A stretch of DNA of 64,000 nucleotides from Pseudomonas oryzagri. Its GTDB lineage: Bacteria > Pseudomonadota > Gammaproteobacteria > Pseudomonadales > Pseudomonadaceae. The notes under the pieces were generated by a model, which worked only from the letters and a program-made list of their open reading frames with translations, was not told where the DNA came from and made no database searches. Below, piece by piece: positions 48,560 to 63,017 of the stretch. The stretch spans positions 558,001 to 622,000 of the forward strand of contig NZ_JAJHPU010000043.1 of the NCBI RefSeq assembly GCF_020831405.1, given 5' to 3'. Both the position numbers and the translations under genes were made by a program. The stretch's first letter is position 1; every line of letters starts with the position of its first letter.

Positions 48560-49438
48560 ATGGCGAAAGTCGCGTTTCTCGGGCTGGGCGTGATGGGCTA
48601 TCCGATGGCCCGGCATCTGGCGGCGAGCGGCCATGAGGTATGCGTCTACAACCGCAGCGCGGAGAAGGCGCAGCGTTGGGTGGCCGAGCATGGCGGTCGC
48701 TGTGCTGCCACGCCGCGCGAGGCGGCGTCCGGCGCCGCGTTCGTGATGACCTGTGTGGGCAACGACGACGACTTGCGCTCTGTGGTGCTCGGCCCGGACG
48801 GCGCTTTCGCCGGAATGGCGCCAGGCAGCGTACTGGTCGACCATACCACCACCTCGGCTTCTGTGGCTCGCGAACTTGCCGTGCTGGCCGCCGAGCGCGA
48901 GCTGGAGTTCCTCGATGCGCCGGTGTCGGGCGGGCAGGCGGGTGCCGAGAATGGGGTGCTGACCGTGATGGTCGGCGGTGAGGCAGCGGTGTTCGCGCGT
49001 GCCGAGCCGGTGATCGGCTGCTATGCGCGCATGGTGAGGCTCATGGGGCATGCCGGTAGCGGTCAGTTGACCAAGATGGTCAACCAGATTTGCATCGGTG
49101 GTCTGCTGCAGGGGCTTTCCGAGGCGCTGCATTTTGCCCAGTGCGCCGGCCTCGACGGCAAGGCGGCGATGGAGGTGATCAGCAAGGGCGCCGCGCAGTC
49201 GTGGCAGCTGGAGAACCGTCACGCCAGCATGCTGGAGGGGCGCTTCGACTTCGGCTTCGCCGTGGACTGGATGCGCAAGGATCTCGGCATTCTGCTGGAG
49301 GAGGCGCGGCGCAACGGAGCGCAGCTTCCCGTCACCGCGCTGGTCGACCAGTTCTATGCCGACGTGCAGGCGAATGGTGGTGGTCGCTGGGATACTTCGA
49401 GCCTGATCTCCCGCCTCAAGTCGCCAGCGAAGGAGTGA
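48560..49438 (+). CDS. Beta-hydroxyacid dehydrogenase (3-hydroxyisobutyrate dehydrogenase family)
   Basis: 292 residues. NAD(P)-binding GLGVMG (8-13), the DAPVSGG block (119-125) and catalytic Lys172 (GQLTKMVNQ) are intact. The family oxidises or reduces beta-hydroxyacids such as 3-hydroxyisobutyrate, tartronate semialdehyde or succinic semialdehyde; no neighbour reveals the substrate. GGAGGTG lies upstream of the ATG. Confidence 0.9.
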   Translation: MAKVAFLGLGVMGYPMARHLAASGHEVCVYNRSAEKAQRWVAEHGGRCAATPREAASGAAFVMTCVGNDDDLRSVVLGPDGAFAGMAPGSVLVDHTTTSASVARELAVLAAERELEFLDAPVSGGQAGAENGVLTVMVGGEAAVFARAEPVIGCYARMVRLMGHAGSGQLTKMVNQICIGGLLQGLSEALHFAQCAGLDGKAAMEVISKGAAQSWQLENRHASMLEGRFDFGFAVDWMRKDLGILLEEARRNGAQLPVTALVDQFYADVQANGGGRWDTSSLISRLKSPAKE

Positions 49439-49607
49439 ATGGCCGCCTAAGGTGCTGCGGAAGATGAAGTACGCGGCGCCAACGAGGTACAGGCCGGCCC
49501 ATGGATAGGTAGTCGAGCTCCAGCGGCTGTTGCATGTACACTCGTGTGCCGTGCGCCCAAAGTCACGCGGCGCTTTCTGTGTTACGTCGTTTCGAGTGTC
49601 TACCGTC

Positions 49608-49859
49608 ATGCAATGTCGAGCCGGCTGTGGGGCCTGCTGCATCGCCCCGTCGATTTCCTCGCCAATCCCCGGCATGCCCCTGGGCAAGCCGGCCGGAGTC
49701 CGTTGTGTGCAACTGGATGAGCGCAACCTGTGCCGCCTGTTTGGTCTCGCGCAGCGGCCTGCGGTGTGCGGACAGTTTTCCGCCGATCCGCTGGTGTGTG
49801 GCGAGACGGACGAGCAAGCCGTCCGACTGCTCACCGAGTGGGAGCAGCTGACCGCCTGA
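49608..49859 (+). CDS. YkgJ-family cysteine cluster protein
   Basis: 83 residues with eight cysteines. CRAGCGACC near the N-terminus, then RCVQLDERNLCRLFG, AVCGQF and VCGE match the zinc- or iron-binding CxxCxxCC pattern of YkgJ (UPF0153) proteins, whose function is unknown. The ATG at 49608 begins the family N-terminus; earlier in-frame starts add unrelated residues. Lies between the dehydrogenase gene and the gltA terminator. Confidence 0.82.
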   Translation: MQCRAGCGACCIAPSISSPIPGMPLGKPAGVRCVQLDERNLCRLFGLAQRPAVCGQFSADPLVCGETDEQAVRLLTEWEQLTA

Positions 49860-49902
49860 GGCACGGGGCGTGTGAGGGGCTGCGATGGAGTAGGGCGGAA
49901 AT

Positions 49903-49931
49903 GCAAAGGGGCTGCCGAAGCAGCCCCTTGC
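49903..49931 (-). terminator. Terminator after gltA
   Basis: On the minus strand a 12-base stem is capped by a TTCG tetraloop (49919-49916), a very stable cap; the following T-run is short (ATTTCC). It also faces the YkgJ gene. Confidence 0.75.
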
Positions 49932-49944
49932 GGTGACGCGAAGC

Positions 49945-51231
<1,287 letters not shown>

Positions 51232-51305
51232 AACCGGCCTCCTAAAAATTGTGCTTGGCTTGAAATCATCTTTCTATACACGGCCCCCCAGGCAGGGCCC
51301 GTGCC

Positions 51306-51333
51306 ACTATAGAGCTATAAAGCTGAAAGTCAA
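51306..51333 (-). promoter_or_regulatory. Strong candidate sigma-70 promoter for gltA
   Basis: Minus-strand TTGACT (51333-51328), 16 bases, TATAGT (51311-51306). Both hexamers are near consensus. The leader would be about 68 bases and contains GGCC-rich dyad material. Confidence 0.7.
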
Positions 51334-51429
51334 TTTGTCCGAAAGTCGGCTGGCACGCCTTCTCCCTGAGCATGTTCGGCCAAGTTGGGCGCTATTTACT
51401 CCTTTTAAGGGGGTGCGACAATCAGTCCT

Positions 51430-51465
51430 TTAGGCTAAGCCAGCGCGTTGTCAGGCCTGGCCTAA
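51430..51465. promoter_or_regulatory. Dyad overlapping the sdhC promoter
   Basis: TTAGGCTAAGCC (51430-51441) and GGCCTGGCCTAA (51454-51465) are inverted copies at 10 of 12 positions with a 12-base spacer. The right arm fills the spacer between the -35 and -10 boxes, where a bound repressor would block RNA polymerase. A related AGGCTATGCCAGGCCTAGG follows at 51494-51512. Confidence 0.45.
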
Positions 51466-51476
51466 CTGTCTATACT
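51448..51476 (+). promoter_or_regulatory. Strong candidate sigma-70 promoter for sdhCDAB and the TCA operon
   Basis: TTGTCA (51448-51453), exactly 17 bases, TATACT (51471-51476), giving a leader of about 115 bases before the sdhC GTG. No other gene was seen in the 364-base gap 51232-51595. Confidence 0.7.
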
Positions 51477-51595
51477 GCGTGGCCGACCGCCAGAGGCTAT
51501 GCCAGGCCTAGGTTCTGGCTGTTGTCACTACCTGGTGATGGGTACCTGACAAGTGCACTTCCCGACAACTTGCCCTGCTGGTTGGGGCTCTCAGT

Positions 51596-51982
51596 GTGAA
51601 AAAAGCCGTGAATAGCAAACGACCCGTAAACCTAGACCTTAGGACCATTCAACTCCCAGTCACTGCTTACACGTCCATCGCTCACCGTATTTCCGGCGTC
51701 ATTCTTTTCCTGGGCATTGCTGTGCTGCTTTATGCACTCGATCTGTCCTTGGCGTCGGAAGATGGTTTCGAGCAGGTGAAGGCGTTTCTGGCCAGCCCGC
51801 TGGCCAAGCTCGTGAGCTGGGGTCTGCTGTCCGCACTCCTGTACCACCTGGTGGCCGGCGTTCGCCACCTGATCATGGATATGGGCATTGGCGAAACGCT
51901 GGAAGGCGGCAAGCTGGGCTCCAAAATCGTCATCGCCGTCTCCGCGGTGCTGATCGTTCTCGCGGGGGTGTGGGTATGGTAA
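51596..51982 (+). CDS. sdhC: Succinate dehydrogenase cytochrome b556 subunit
   Basis: 128 residues, three membrane helices. RPVNLDLRTIQLPVTAYTSIAHRISG and YHLVAGVRHLIMDMG hold the quinone-site and haem-ligand histidine regions. It anchors the SdhAB head and, with SdhD, binds haem b and ubiquinone. A GTG start at 51596 gives the family N-terminus; a second in-frame GTG at 51608 is possible. Overlaps sdhD by 7 bases. Confidence 0.93.
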   Translation: MKKAVNSKRPVNLDLRTIQLPVTAYTSIAHRISGVILFLGIAVLLYALDLSLASEDGFEQVKAFLASPLAKLVSWGLLSALLYHLVAGVRHLIMDMGIGETLEGGKLGSKIVIAVSAVLIVLAGVWVW

Positions 51983-52344
51983 CCAACGTCACTAACTTTT
52001 CGCGTTCGGGTCTGTATGACTGGATGGCCCAGCGGGTTTCCGCTGTGGTTCTCGCGGCTTACTTCCTCTTCCTGCTGGGCTATCTGGCAGCTACCCCTGA
52101 ACTGACCTACGCCGACTGGCATGGTCTGTTTGCCCAAGGTTGGATGCGCATCTTCAGCCTGCTGGCCATCGTCGCCCTGAGCGTGCACGCCTGGGTCGGC
52201 ATGTGGACCATTTCCACTGACTACCTGACGCCCATGGCGCTGGGCAAGTCGGCCACCGCTGTGCGTTTCCTGTTCCAGGCAGTCTGCGGCATCGCCATGT
52301 TCGCGTTCTTCGTCTGGGGTGTGCAGATTCTTTGGGGTATCTGA
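51976..52344 (+). CDS. sdhD: Succinate dehydrogenase membrane anchor subunit
   Basis: 122 residues, three helices. MVTNVTNFSRSGLYDWMAQR and the SVHAWVGMWTISTDYL segment with the haem-ligand His and quinone-site Asp-Tyr are characteristic. Pairs with SdhC in the inner membrane. A GTG two codons earlier is also open, but the ATG matches relatives. Three bases separate it from sdhA. Confidence 0.94.
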   Translation: MVTNVTNFSRSGLYDWMAQRVSAVVLAAYFLFLLGYLAATPELTYADWHGLFAQGWMRIFSLLAIVALSVHAWVGMWTISTDYLTPMALGKSATAVRFLFQAVCGIAMFAFFVWGVQILWGI

Positions 52345-52347
52345 TCC

Positions 52348-54120
52348 ATGGCTAGCATTCCTACTCTTTCCTTCGACGCCATCATCATCGGTGGCGGCGG
52401 CGCTGGCATGCGTGCCGCGCTGCAGCTGTCCCAGTCGGGTCACAAGACCGCCTGCGTGACCAAGGTCTTCCCGACCCGCTCCCACACCGTATCCGCCCAG
52501 GGTGGCATCACCTGCGCCATCGCGTCGGCCGACCCGAACGACGACTGGCGCTGGCACATGTACGATACCGTCAAGGGTTCCGACTACATCGGTGACCAGG
52601 ACGCTATCGAATACATGTGCTCCGTGGGCCCGGAAGCCGTGTTTGAACTCGAACACATGGGTCTCCCGTTCTCCCGTACCGAGCAGGGCCGCATCTATCA
52701 GCGTCCGTTCGGCGGCCAGTCCAAGGACTACGGCAACGGCGGTCAGGCTGCCCGTACCTGTGCCGCGGCCGACCGTACCGGTCACGCCCTGCTGCACACC
52801 CTGTATCAGGCCAACCTGAAGAACGGCACCACCTTCCTCAACGAGTGGTTCGCCGTTGACCTGGTGAAGAACCAGGACGGCGCCATCGTCGGCATCATCG
52901 CCATCCGCATCGAGACCGGCGAGACCGTCTACATCCGTTCCAAGGCCACCGTGCTGGCCACCGGCGGTGCCGGTCGTATCTACGCCTCCACCACCAACGC
53001 CCTGATCAACACCGGCGACGGCGTAGGCATGGCCCTGCGTGCCGGCGTGCCGGTGCAGGACATCGAGATGTGGCAGTTCCACCCGACCGGCATCGCCGGT
53101 GCCGGCGTGCTGGTGACCGAAGGTTGCCGCGGCGAGGGTGGCTACCTGATCAACGCCCATGGCGAGCGCTTCATGGAGCGTTACGCTCCGAACGCCAAGG
53201 ACCTAGCCGGCCGCGACGTGGTCGCCCGCTCCATGGTCAAGGAAGTGATCGCCGGCAACGGCTGTGGCCCGGACAAGGACCATGTGCTGCTGAAGCTGGA
53301 TCACCTGGGCGAGGAAGTGCTGCACAGCCGCCTGCCGGGCATCTGCGAACTGTCGAAGACCTTCGCGCACGTCGATCCGGTGGTTGCTCCTGTTCCGGTC
53401 ATCCCGACCTGCCACTACATGATGGGCGGCGTGGCCACCAACATTCATGGTCAGGCCATCACCCAGGACGCCAACGGCAACGACAAGATCATCGAAGGCC
53501 TGTTCGCCGTGGGCGAAGTGGCTTGCGTATCCGTACACGGTGCCAACCGTCTGGGCGGCAATTCGCTGCTCGACCTGGTGGTGTTCGGTCGTGCCGCTGG
53601 CCTGCACCTGGAAAAAGCCCTCAAGGAAGGCATCGAGCACCGCGGTGCCACCGAGTCCGACCTCGAGGGCTCCCTCAAGCGCCTGTCCGGTGTCAACGAG
53701 CGTACCACTGGCGAAGACGTTGCCCCGCTGCGCAAAGAGCTGCAGCAGTGCATGCAGAACTACTTCGGCGTGTTCCGTACCGGCGAATACATGCAGAAGG
53801 GCATTGCCCAGCTGGCCGAACTGCGTGAGCGCATCGCCAACGTCAAGATCGCCGACAAGAGCCAGGCGTTCAACACTGCACGTACCGAAGCGCTGGAGCT
53901 GCAGAACCTCCTCGAAGTGGCCGAAGCTACTGCGATCGCTGCCGAGGTCCGCAAGGAGTCCCGTGGCGCGCATGCTCGCGAAGACTTCGAAGAGCGCGAC
54001 GACGAGAACTGGCTGTGCCACACCCTGTACTTCCCGGGTGAGAAGCGCGTGGCCAAGCGTGGCGTGAACTTCTCGCCGAAGACCGTTCCGGCATTCGAGC
54101 CGAAAGTGCGTACTTATTAA
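52348..54120 (+). CDS. sdhA: Succinate dehydrogenase flavoprotein subunit
   Basis: 590 residues. Oxidises succinate to fumarate and passes electrons through covalent FAD. FAD fold [14 protein letters not shown]; His46 in [10 protein letters not shown] is the covalent FAD ligand; [21 protein letters not shown] and [18 protein letters not shown] are active-site and FAD motifs. Second gene pair of the sdhCDAB unit, 11 bases before sdhB. Confidence 0.97.
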   Translation: MASIPTLSFDAIIIGGGGAGMRAALQLSQSGHKTACVTKVFPTRSHTVSAQGGITCAIASADPNDDWRWHMYDTVKGSDYIGDQDAIEYMCSVGPEAVFELEHMGLPFSRTEQGRIYQRPFGGQSKDYGNGGQAARTCAAADRTGHALLHTLYQANLKNGTTFLNEWFAVDLVKNQDGAIVGIIAIRIETGETVYIRSKATVLATGGAGRIYASTTNALINTGDGVGMALRAGVPVQDIEMWQFHPTGIAGAGVLVTEGCRGEGGYLINAHGERFMERYAPNAKDLAGRDVVARSMVKEVIAGNGCGPDKDHVLLKLDHLGEEVLHSRLPGICELSKTFAHVDPVVAPVPVIPTCHYMMGGVATNIHGQAITQDANGNDKIIEGLFAVGEVACVSVHGANRLGGNSLLDLVVFGRAAGLHLEKALKEGIEHRGATESDLEGSLKRLSGVNERTTGEDVAPLRKELQQCMQNYFGVFRTGEYMQKGIAQLAELRERIANVKIADKSQAFNTARTEALELQNLLEVAEATAIAAEVRKESRGAHAREDFEERDDENWLCHTLYFPGEKRVAKRGVNFSPKTVPAFEPKVRTY

Positions 54121-54131
54121 GGGAGGCTGAT

Positions 54132-54851
54132 ATGTCGCTTGGTAAAACTCTGCAAGTCAGCGTCTATCGCTACAACCCGGAAAAAGACGCTGCTCCGTTC
54201 ATGCAGGACTTCAACGTCGAGATCGACGGCAAGGACCTGATGGTTCTGGACGTCCTCGCGCTGATCAAGGAGCAAGACGAGGGTTTCTCCTATCGTCGCT
54301 CCTGCCGCGAAGGCGTGTGCGGTTCCGACGGCATGAACATCAGCGGCAAGAACGGCCTGGCCTGCATCACGCCGATCTCCGCTGTGATCAAGAACGGTAA
54401 GCTGGTGATTCGCCCGCTGCCGGGTCTGCCGGTCATCCGTGACCTGGTGGTCGACATGAGCATCTTCTACAAGCAGTACGAGAAGGTGCAGCCGTACCTG
54501 CAGAACGACACTCCGGCTCCGGCCATCGAGCGTCTGCAGTCCCCGGAACAGCGCGAGAAACTGGATGGTCTGTACGAGTGCATCCTGTGCGCCTGCTGCT
54601 CGACCTCCTGCCCGTCGTTCTGGTGGAACCCGGATAAGTTCCTCGGTCCGGCTGCGCTGTTGCAGGCCTATCGCTTCCTGGCCGACAGCCGCGACACCAA
54701 GACCGAAGAGCGTCTGACTTCGCTGGACGATCCGTTCAGCGTATTCCGTTGCCGTGGGATCATGAACTGCGTGAACGTCTGCCCGAAGGGTCTGAACCCG
54801 ACCAAGGCAATCGGCCACGTGCGTAACATGCTGCTGCAAAGCGGTACCTGA
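54132..54851 (+). CDS. sdhB: Succinate dehydrogenase iron-sulphur subunit
   Basis: 239 residues. Carries three Fe-S clusters: SCREGVCGSDG with the later GLAC for 2Fe-2S, CILCACCSTSCP for 4Fe-4S and CRGIMNCVNVCPKG for 3Fe-4S, wiring SdhA to the quinone site. GGGAGG precedes the ATG. The next 250 bases lack a gene but contain a strong hairpin and the sucA leader. Confidence 0.97.
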   Translation: MSLGKTLQVSVYRYNPEKDAAPFMQDFNVEIDGKDLMVLDVLALIKEQDEGFSYRRSCREGVCGSDGMNISGKNGLACITPISAVIKNGKLVIRPLPGLPVIRDLVVDMSIFYKQYEKVQPYLQNDTPAPAIERLQSPEQREKLDGLYECILCACCSTSCPSFWWNPDKFLGPAALLQAYRFLADSRDTKTEERLTSLDDPFSVFRCRGIMNCVNVCPKGLNPTKAIGHVRNMLLQSGT

Positions 54852-54880
54852 TGATCCGCGCCGTGCGGTGAGTCAGCCAA

Positions 54881-54919
54881 ATCGGCCGGAGCGACGGCAA
54901 TGCCGCCGCTCCGGCCGAT
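54881..54919 (+). other. Intercistronic hairpin between sdhB and sucA
   Basis: Perfect 13-base arms ATCGGCCGGAGCG (54881-54893) and CGCTCCGGCCGAT (54907-54919) with a small inner CGGC/GCCG stem. No T-run follows, so it is more likely a stability or processing element than a full terminator. Confidence 0.65.
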
Positions 54920-54969
54920 GCAGAACCAGCCGTGGCCCACAAAGCTGCGGTTCTTGATTAAAAAACGAC

Positions 54970-55098
54970 CAGCAGGGGCAACCGGGCTGGAACCCGGACA
55001 TCTGCGGGATCCGAGGTGGCTTTACCCAAGTCGCTGCTCTGGACTTTTGGGCCACGCGGTCTCCACGACAGATGGTGTCCCCTTACCGAGGGTGACCT
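54970..55098 (+). ncRNA. Structured sucA leader, candidate sucA-II RNA motif
   Basis: Seen stems: CCGGG/CCCGG (54982-54997) within GCAG/CTGC; GTGGC (55016-55020) with GCCAC (55051-55055) enclosing CCAA/TTGG and GTC/GAC; and GGT..CCCT (55074-55083) with AGGG..ACC (55089-55097), which hides the likely ribosome site of sucA. A structured RNA in this position is described for Pseudomonadales as the sucA-II motif; my match is by position and pairing, not by a covariance search. Confidence 0.5.
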
Positions 55099-55101
55099 AG
55101 C

Positions 55102-57933
55102 ATGCATGAAAGCGTAATGCAGCGGATGTGGAACAGTGCCCACCTGTCCGGTGGAAACGCTGCCTACGTCGAAGAGCTCTACGAGCTCTTCCTGCACGAT
55201 CCCAACGCTGTGCCCGAAGAGTGGCGCACCTACTTCCAGAAGTTGCCGGCCGACGGCAACCAGTCTCCCGACGTTTCCCATGCCACGGTTCGCGATCACT
55301 TCGTGCTGCTGGCCAAGAACCAGCGTCGCGCCCAGCCGGTGTCCGCCGGTACCGTCAGCAGCGAACACGAGAAGAAGCAGGTCGAAGTACTGCGTCTGAT
55401 TCAGGCCTTCCGCATGCGTGGCCACCAGGCGTCCAAGCTCGACCCGCTCGGCCTCTGGCAGCGCAAGGCTCCGGCCGATCTGTCGATTCATCACTACGGC
55501 CTCACCGACGCCGACCTGGATACCGTGTTCCAGACCGGCGAACTGTTCATCGGCAAGCCGGAAGCTACCCTGCGCGAAATCCGTGACGCGCTGGAAAGCA
55601 CCTACTGCGGCACCATCGGCGCCGAGTTCACCCACATCGTCGATTCCGAGCAGCGCAAGTGGTTCCAGCAGCGTCTGGAAAGCGTGCGCGGTCGCCCGCA
55701 GTTCTCCGCCGAAGCCAAGTGCCACCTGCTCGAGCGCCTGACCGCCGGCGAAGGCCTGGAAAAGTACCTGGGCACCAAGTACCCGGGCACCAAGCGTTTC
55801 GGTCTGGAAGGCGGCGAGAGCCTGGTGCCGATGGTCGACGAGATCATCCAGCGCTCCGGCTCCTACGGCGCCAAGGAAATCGTCATCGGCATGGCCCACC
55901 GCGGCCGTCTGAACCTGCTGGTCAATGCCCTTGGCAAGAACCCGCGCGACCTGTTCGACGAGTTCGAAGGCAAGAAGCTGGTCGAGCTGGGCTCCGGTGA
56001 CGTGAAGTACCACCAGGGCTTCTCCTCCAACGTCATGACCCCGGGCGGCGAAGTGCACCTGGCCATGGCGTTCAACCCGTCCCACCTGGAAATCGTCTCC
56101 CCGGTGGTCGAGGGCTCCGTGCGCGCCCGCCAGGACCGCCGTGGCGACACCACGGGCGAGAAGGTGGTGCCGATCTCCCTCCACGGCGACGCGGCCTTCG
56201 CCGGTCAGGGCGTGGTGATGGAAACCTTCCAGATGTCGCAGATCCGCGGCTTCAAGACGGGCGGTACCATCCACATCGTCATCAACAACCAGGTTGGCTT
56301 CACCATCAGCAACCCGGAAGACTCGCGTTCCACCGAGTACTGCACCGATCCGGCGAAGATGATCCAGGCGCCGATCCTGCACGTGAATGGCGACGATCCG
56401 GAAGCTGTGCTGTTCGTCACCCAGCTGGCCGTCGACTACCGCATGCAGTTCAAGCGCGACGTGGTCATCGACCTGGTCTGCTACCGTCGCCGTGGCCACA
56501 ACGAGGCCGACGAGCCGAGCGGCACCCAGCCGCTGATGTACCAGCAGATCGCCAAGCAGCGCACCACCCGCGAGCTGTACGCCGATGCGCTGGTCAAGGC
56601 CGGCACCCTGAGCGCCGAGCAGGTCCAGGCCAAGGTGGACGAATACCGTACCGCCCTGGACAACGGCCAGCACGTGGTCAAGAGCCTGGTCAAGGAGCCG
56701 AACACCGAGCTGTTCGTCGACTGGGCCCCGTACCTCGGCCACAAGTGGACCGCCAAGCATGACACCAGCTTCGACCTGAAGACCCTGCAGGAACTGAACA
56801 GCAAGCTGCTGCAGATTCCCGAAGGCTTCGTGGTCCAGCGCCAGGTCGCCAAGATCCTCGAGGATCGCGGCCGCATGGGCGTCGGCGCCATGCCGATCAA
56901 CTGGGGCTTCGCCGAAACGCTGGCCTACGCCACCCTGCTGAAGGAAGGCCATCCGGTGCGGATCACCGGCCAGGACGTCGGTCGCGGTACGTTCTCGCAC
57001 CGCCACGCCGCCCTGCACAGCCAGAAGGACGCCAGCCGCTACATCCCGCTGCAGCACCTGTTCGACGGGCAGCCGGAGTTCGAACTGTACGACTCCTTCC
57101 TCTCCGAGGAAGCGGTGCTGGCCTTCGAATACGGCTACGCCACCACCACGCCGAACGCGCTGGTGATCTGGGAAGCCCAGTTCGGTGACTTCGCCAACGG
57201 TGCCCAGGTGGTGATCGACCAGTTCATCACCAGCGGCGAGCACAAGTGGGGTCGCCTGTGCGGCCTGACCATGCTGCTGCCGCACGGCTACGAAGGCCAG
57301 GGTCCGGAGCACTCTTCCGCCCGCCTGGAGCGTTACCTGCAGCTGTGCGCCGAGCAGAACATCCAGGTTTGCGTGCCGACTACCCCGGCACAGGTCTACC
57401 ACATGCTGCGCCGCCAGGTGATCCGCCCGCTGCGCAAGCCGCTGGTGGCCCTGACGCCGAAGTCGCTGTTGCGTCACAAGCTGGCCATCTCCACCCTGGA
57501 GGAACTGGCTCAAGGCTCGTTCCACCCGGTCCTGCCGGAAATCGACAGCCTCGATCCGAAGAAGGTCGAGCGTCTGGTCCTGTGCAGCGGCAAGGTCTAC
57601 TACGACCTGCTGGAGAAGCGTCGTGCCGAGGGTCGCGAGGACACCGCCATCGTCCGTATCGAACAGCTCTATCCGTTCCCGGAAGAGGAGCTGGCCGAGG
57701 TCATGGCGCCCTACAAGAACCTCAAGCACGTGGTCTGGTGCCAGGACGAGCCGATGAACCAAGGCGCCTGGTACTGCAGCCAGCATCACATGCGCCGCGT
57801 GATCAGCGCGCACAAGAAGACCCTCGGCCTGGCCTACGCCGGTCGAGAGGCTTCCGCTGCGCCGGCTTGCGGTTACGCATCGATGCACGCCGAACAGCAG
57901 GAGAAGCTGCTGCAGGACGCTTTCACCGTTTAA
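55102..57933 (+). CDS. sucA: 2-oxoglutarate dehydrogenase E1 component
   Basis: 943 residues. Thiamine-diphosphate enzyme that decarboxylates 2-oxoglutarate and loads succinyl onto the lipoyl group of SucB. N-terminal helix for E2 binding (WNSAHLSGGNAAYVEELYELF), then GMAHRGRLNLLVN, the ThDP/Mg region from LHGDAAFAGQG to INNQVGFT, and a C-terminal transketolase-like pyrimidine domain with GQDVGRGTFSHRHAAL. AGGGTGA lies 5-6 bases before the ATG inside the predicted leader hairpin. Confidence 0.97.
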   Translation: MHESVMQRMWNSAHLSGGNAAYVEELYELFLHDPNAVPEEWRTYFQKLPADGNQSPDVSHATVRDHFVLLAKNQRRAQPVSAGTVSSEHEKKQVEVLRLIQAFRMRGHQASKLDPLGLWQRKAPADLSIHHYGLTDADLDTVFQTGELFIGKPEATLREIRDALESTYCGTIGAEFTHIVDSEQRKWFQQRLESVRGRPQFSAEAKCHLLERLTAGEGLEKYLGTKYPGTKRFGLEGGESLVPMVDEIIQRSGSYGAKEIVIGMAHRGRLNLLVNALGKNPRDLFDEFEGKKLVELGSGDVKYHQGFSSNVMTPGGEVHLAMAFNPSHLEIVSPVVEGSVRARQDRRGDTTGEKVVPISLHGDAAFAGQGVVMETFQMSQIRGFKTGGTIHIVINNQVGFTISNPEDSRSTEYCTDPAKMIQAPILHVNGDDPEAVLFVTQLAVDYRMQFKRDVVIDLVCYRRRGHNEADEPSGTQPLMYQQIAKQRTTRELYADALVKAGTLSAEQVQAKVDEYRTALDNGQHVVKSLVKEPNTELFVDWAPYLGHKWTAKHDTSFDLKTLQELNSKLLQIPEGFVVQRQVAKILEDRGRMGVGAMPINWGFAETLAYATLLKEGHPVRITGQDVGRGTFSHRHAALHSQKDASRYIPLQHLFDGQPEFELYDSFLSEEAVLAFEYGYATTTPNALVIWEAQFGDFANGAQVVIDQFITSGEHKWGRLCGLTMLLPHGYEGQGPEHSSARLERYLQLCAEQNIQVCVPTTPAQVYHMLRRQVIRPLRKPLVALTPKSLLRHKLAISTLEELAQGSFHPVLPEIDSLDPKKVERLVLCSGKVYYDLLEKRRAEGREDTAIVRIEQLYPFPEEELAEVMAPYKNLKHVVWCQDEPMNQGAWYCSQHHMRRVISAHKKTLGLAYAGREASAAPACGYASMHAEQQEKLLQDAFTV

Positions 57934-58013
57934 TGCCTTCACCAGTGCGCTGCCGGACCCCGGGTCCGGCAGCCGCATGCCTGAAGAACCCGAATCCATA
58001 GGAAATGCACAGA

Positions 58014-60737
<2,724 letters not shown>

Positions 60738-60785
60738 GGCGCCCGGAGCCGGATGACCAGTTGCGTCGTCCGGCCACCCCTACAG

Positions 60786-60830
60786 CGGCCCCTGCCGGCT
60801 GGAGTCAAGTGCTCCGGCTGTCAGGGGCCG
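60786..60830 (+). other. Intercistronic hairpin between lpdG and sucC
   Basis: Outer arms CGGCCCCTG (60786-60794) and CAGGGGCCG (60822-60830) are perfect; inner GGCTGGAG/CTCCGGCT continue the stem with mismatches. Followed by TTGTCGTT, too weak for certain termination. Confidence 0.6.
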
Positions 60831-60834
60831 TTGT

Positions 60835-60946
60835 CGTTCCAGATAGGCTGGCGCTTGGAAGTTGGCGTCTTACGCTCTAGTCACTGCAGCGTTTTCCCGG
60901 TTAGGATTTCGGTCGCCAATACTTACAACTAAAGTGGTATGGAAAC
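60835..60946 (+). ncRNA. Structured sucC leader, candidate sucC RNA motif
   Basis: TTGGCG (60862-60867) pairs with CGCCAA (60914-60919), enclosing ACGCT (60872-60876) with AGCGT (60888-60892) and a CCGG..TCGG arm. A sucC RNA motif is described upstream of sucC in Pseudomonadales; this is assigned by position and pairing only. Confidence 0.45.
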
Positions 60947-62112
<1,166 letters not shown>

Positions 62113-62113
<1 letters not shown>

Positions 62114-62994
62114 TGAGCATCCTGATCGACAAGGATACCAAGGTCATCTGCCAGGGCTTCACCGGCAGTCAGGGCACCTTCCATTCGGTCCAGGCCATCG
62201 AGTATGGCACCCACATGGTTGGTGGCGTGACGCCCGGCAAGGGAGGCACGACCCACGTCGGCCTGCCGGTGTTCGATACCGTCAAGGATGCCGTGGCCGC
62301 CACCGGCGCCACCGCGTCGGTGATCTACGTCCCGGCGCCGTTCTGCAAGGATTCGATCCTCGAGGCCGCATTCGGCGGCATCAAGCTGATCATCTGCATC
62401 ACCGAAGGCATTCCGACCCTCGACATGCTCGAGGTCAAGGTCAAGTGCGACGAGTTGGGCGTTCGTCTGATCGGGCCGAATTGCCCCGGCGTGATTACCC
62501 CGGGGGCGTGCAAGATCGGTATCATGCCCGGCCACATCCACCTGCCCGGCAAGGTCGGCATCGTGTCGCGCTCCGGCACCCTGACCTACGAGGCGGTGAA
62601 GCAGACCACCGACGCCGGCTTCGGCCAGTCCACCTGCGTGGGCATCGGCGGTGACCCGATCCCGGGTTCGAGCTTCATTGATATTCTCAAGCTGTTCGAA
62701 CAGGACCCGCAGACCGAAGCCATCGTCATGATCGGCGAGATCGGCGGCAGCGCCGAAGAAGAGGCGGCGGCCTTCATCAAGGCCAACGTGAGCAAGCCGG
62801 TGGTGTCCTACATCGCCGGCGTCACCGCGCCGCCCGGCAAGCGCATGGGCCATGCCGGGGCCATCATCTCCGGCGGCAAGGGCACGGCAGACGAGAAGTT
62901 CGCCGCCCTGCAGGATGCCGGGGTGACCACGGTTCGTTCGCTGGCCGATATCGGCAAGGCGCTGGCCGAGGCCACTGGGTGGTCCATGAAATAA
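62113..62994 (+). CDS. sucD: Succinyl-CoA synthetase alpha subunit
   Basis: 293 residues. CoA-binding Rossmann domain ([12 protein letters not shown]), ligase domain with [12 protein letters not shown], and the phosphorylated His247 in [15 protein letters not shown]. Start set by the TAATG junction with sucC. A dyad with T-rich end lies 24 bases downstream, closing the long TCA transcript. Confidence 0.97.
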
Positions 62995-63017
62995 CCCCCG
63001 GGGTTCGTCCATCACGG

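Noticed and set aside
49439-49510. Minus-strand 24-codon stretch reading like a membrane helix (TYPWAGLYLVGAAYFIF)
   Set aside because: No start in the same frame, no stop close by, and it runs into the dehydrogenase gene; could be a relic but too short to support.
54950-55060. tRNA-like look of the sdhB-sucA gap (GGGC..CCGG stems)
   Set aside because: No cloverleaf, no T-loop consensus and no CCA; the stems fit a sucA leader better.
54958-57999. A 1013-residue open frame on the minus strand opposite sucA
   Set aside because: Codon bias of a GC-rich gene leaves the antisense frame open; the product has no family resemblance and is low in complexity, while sucA is certain.
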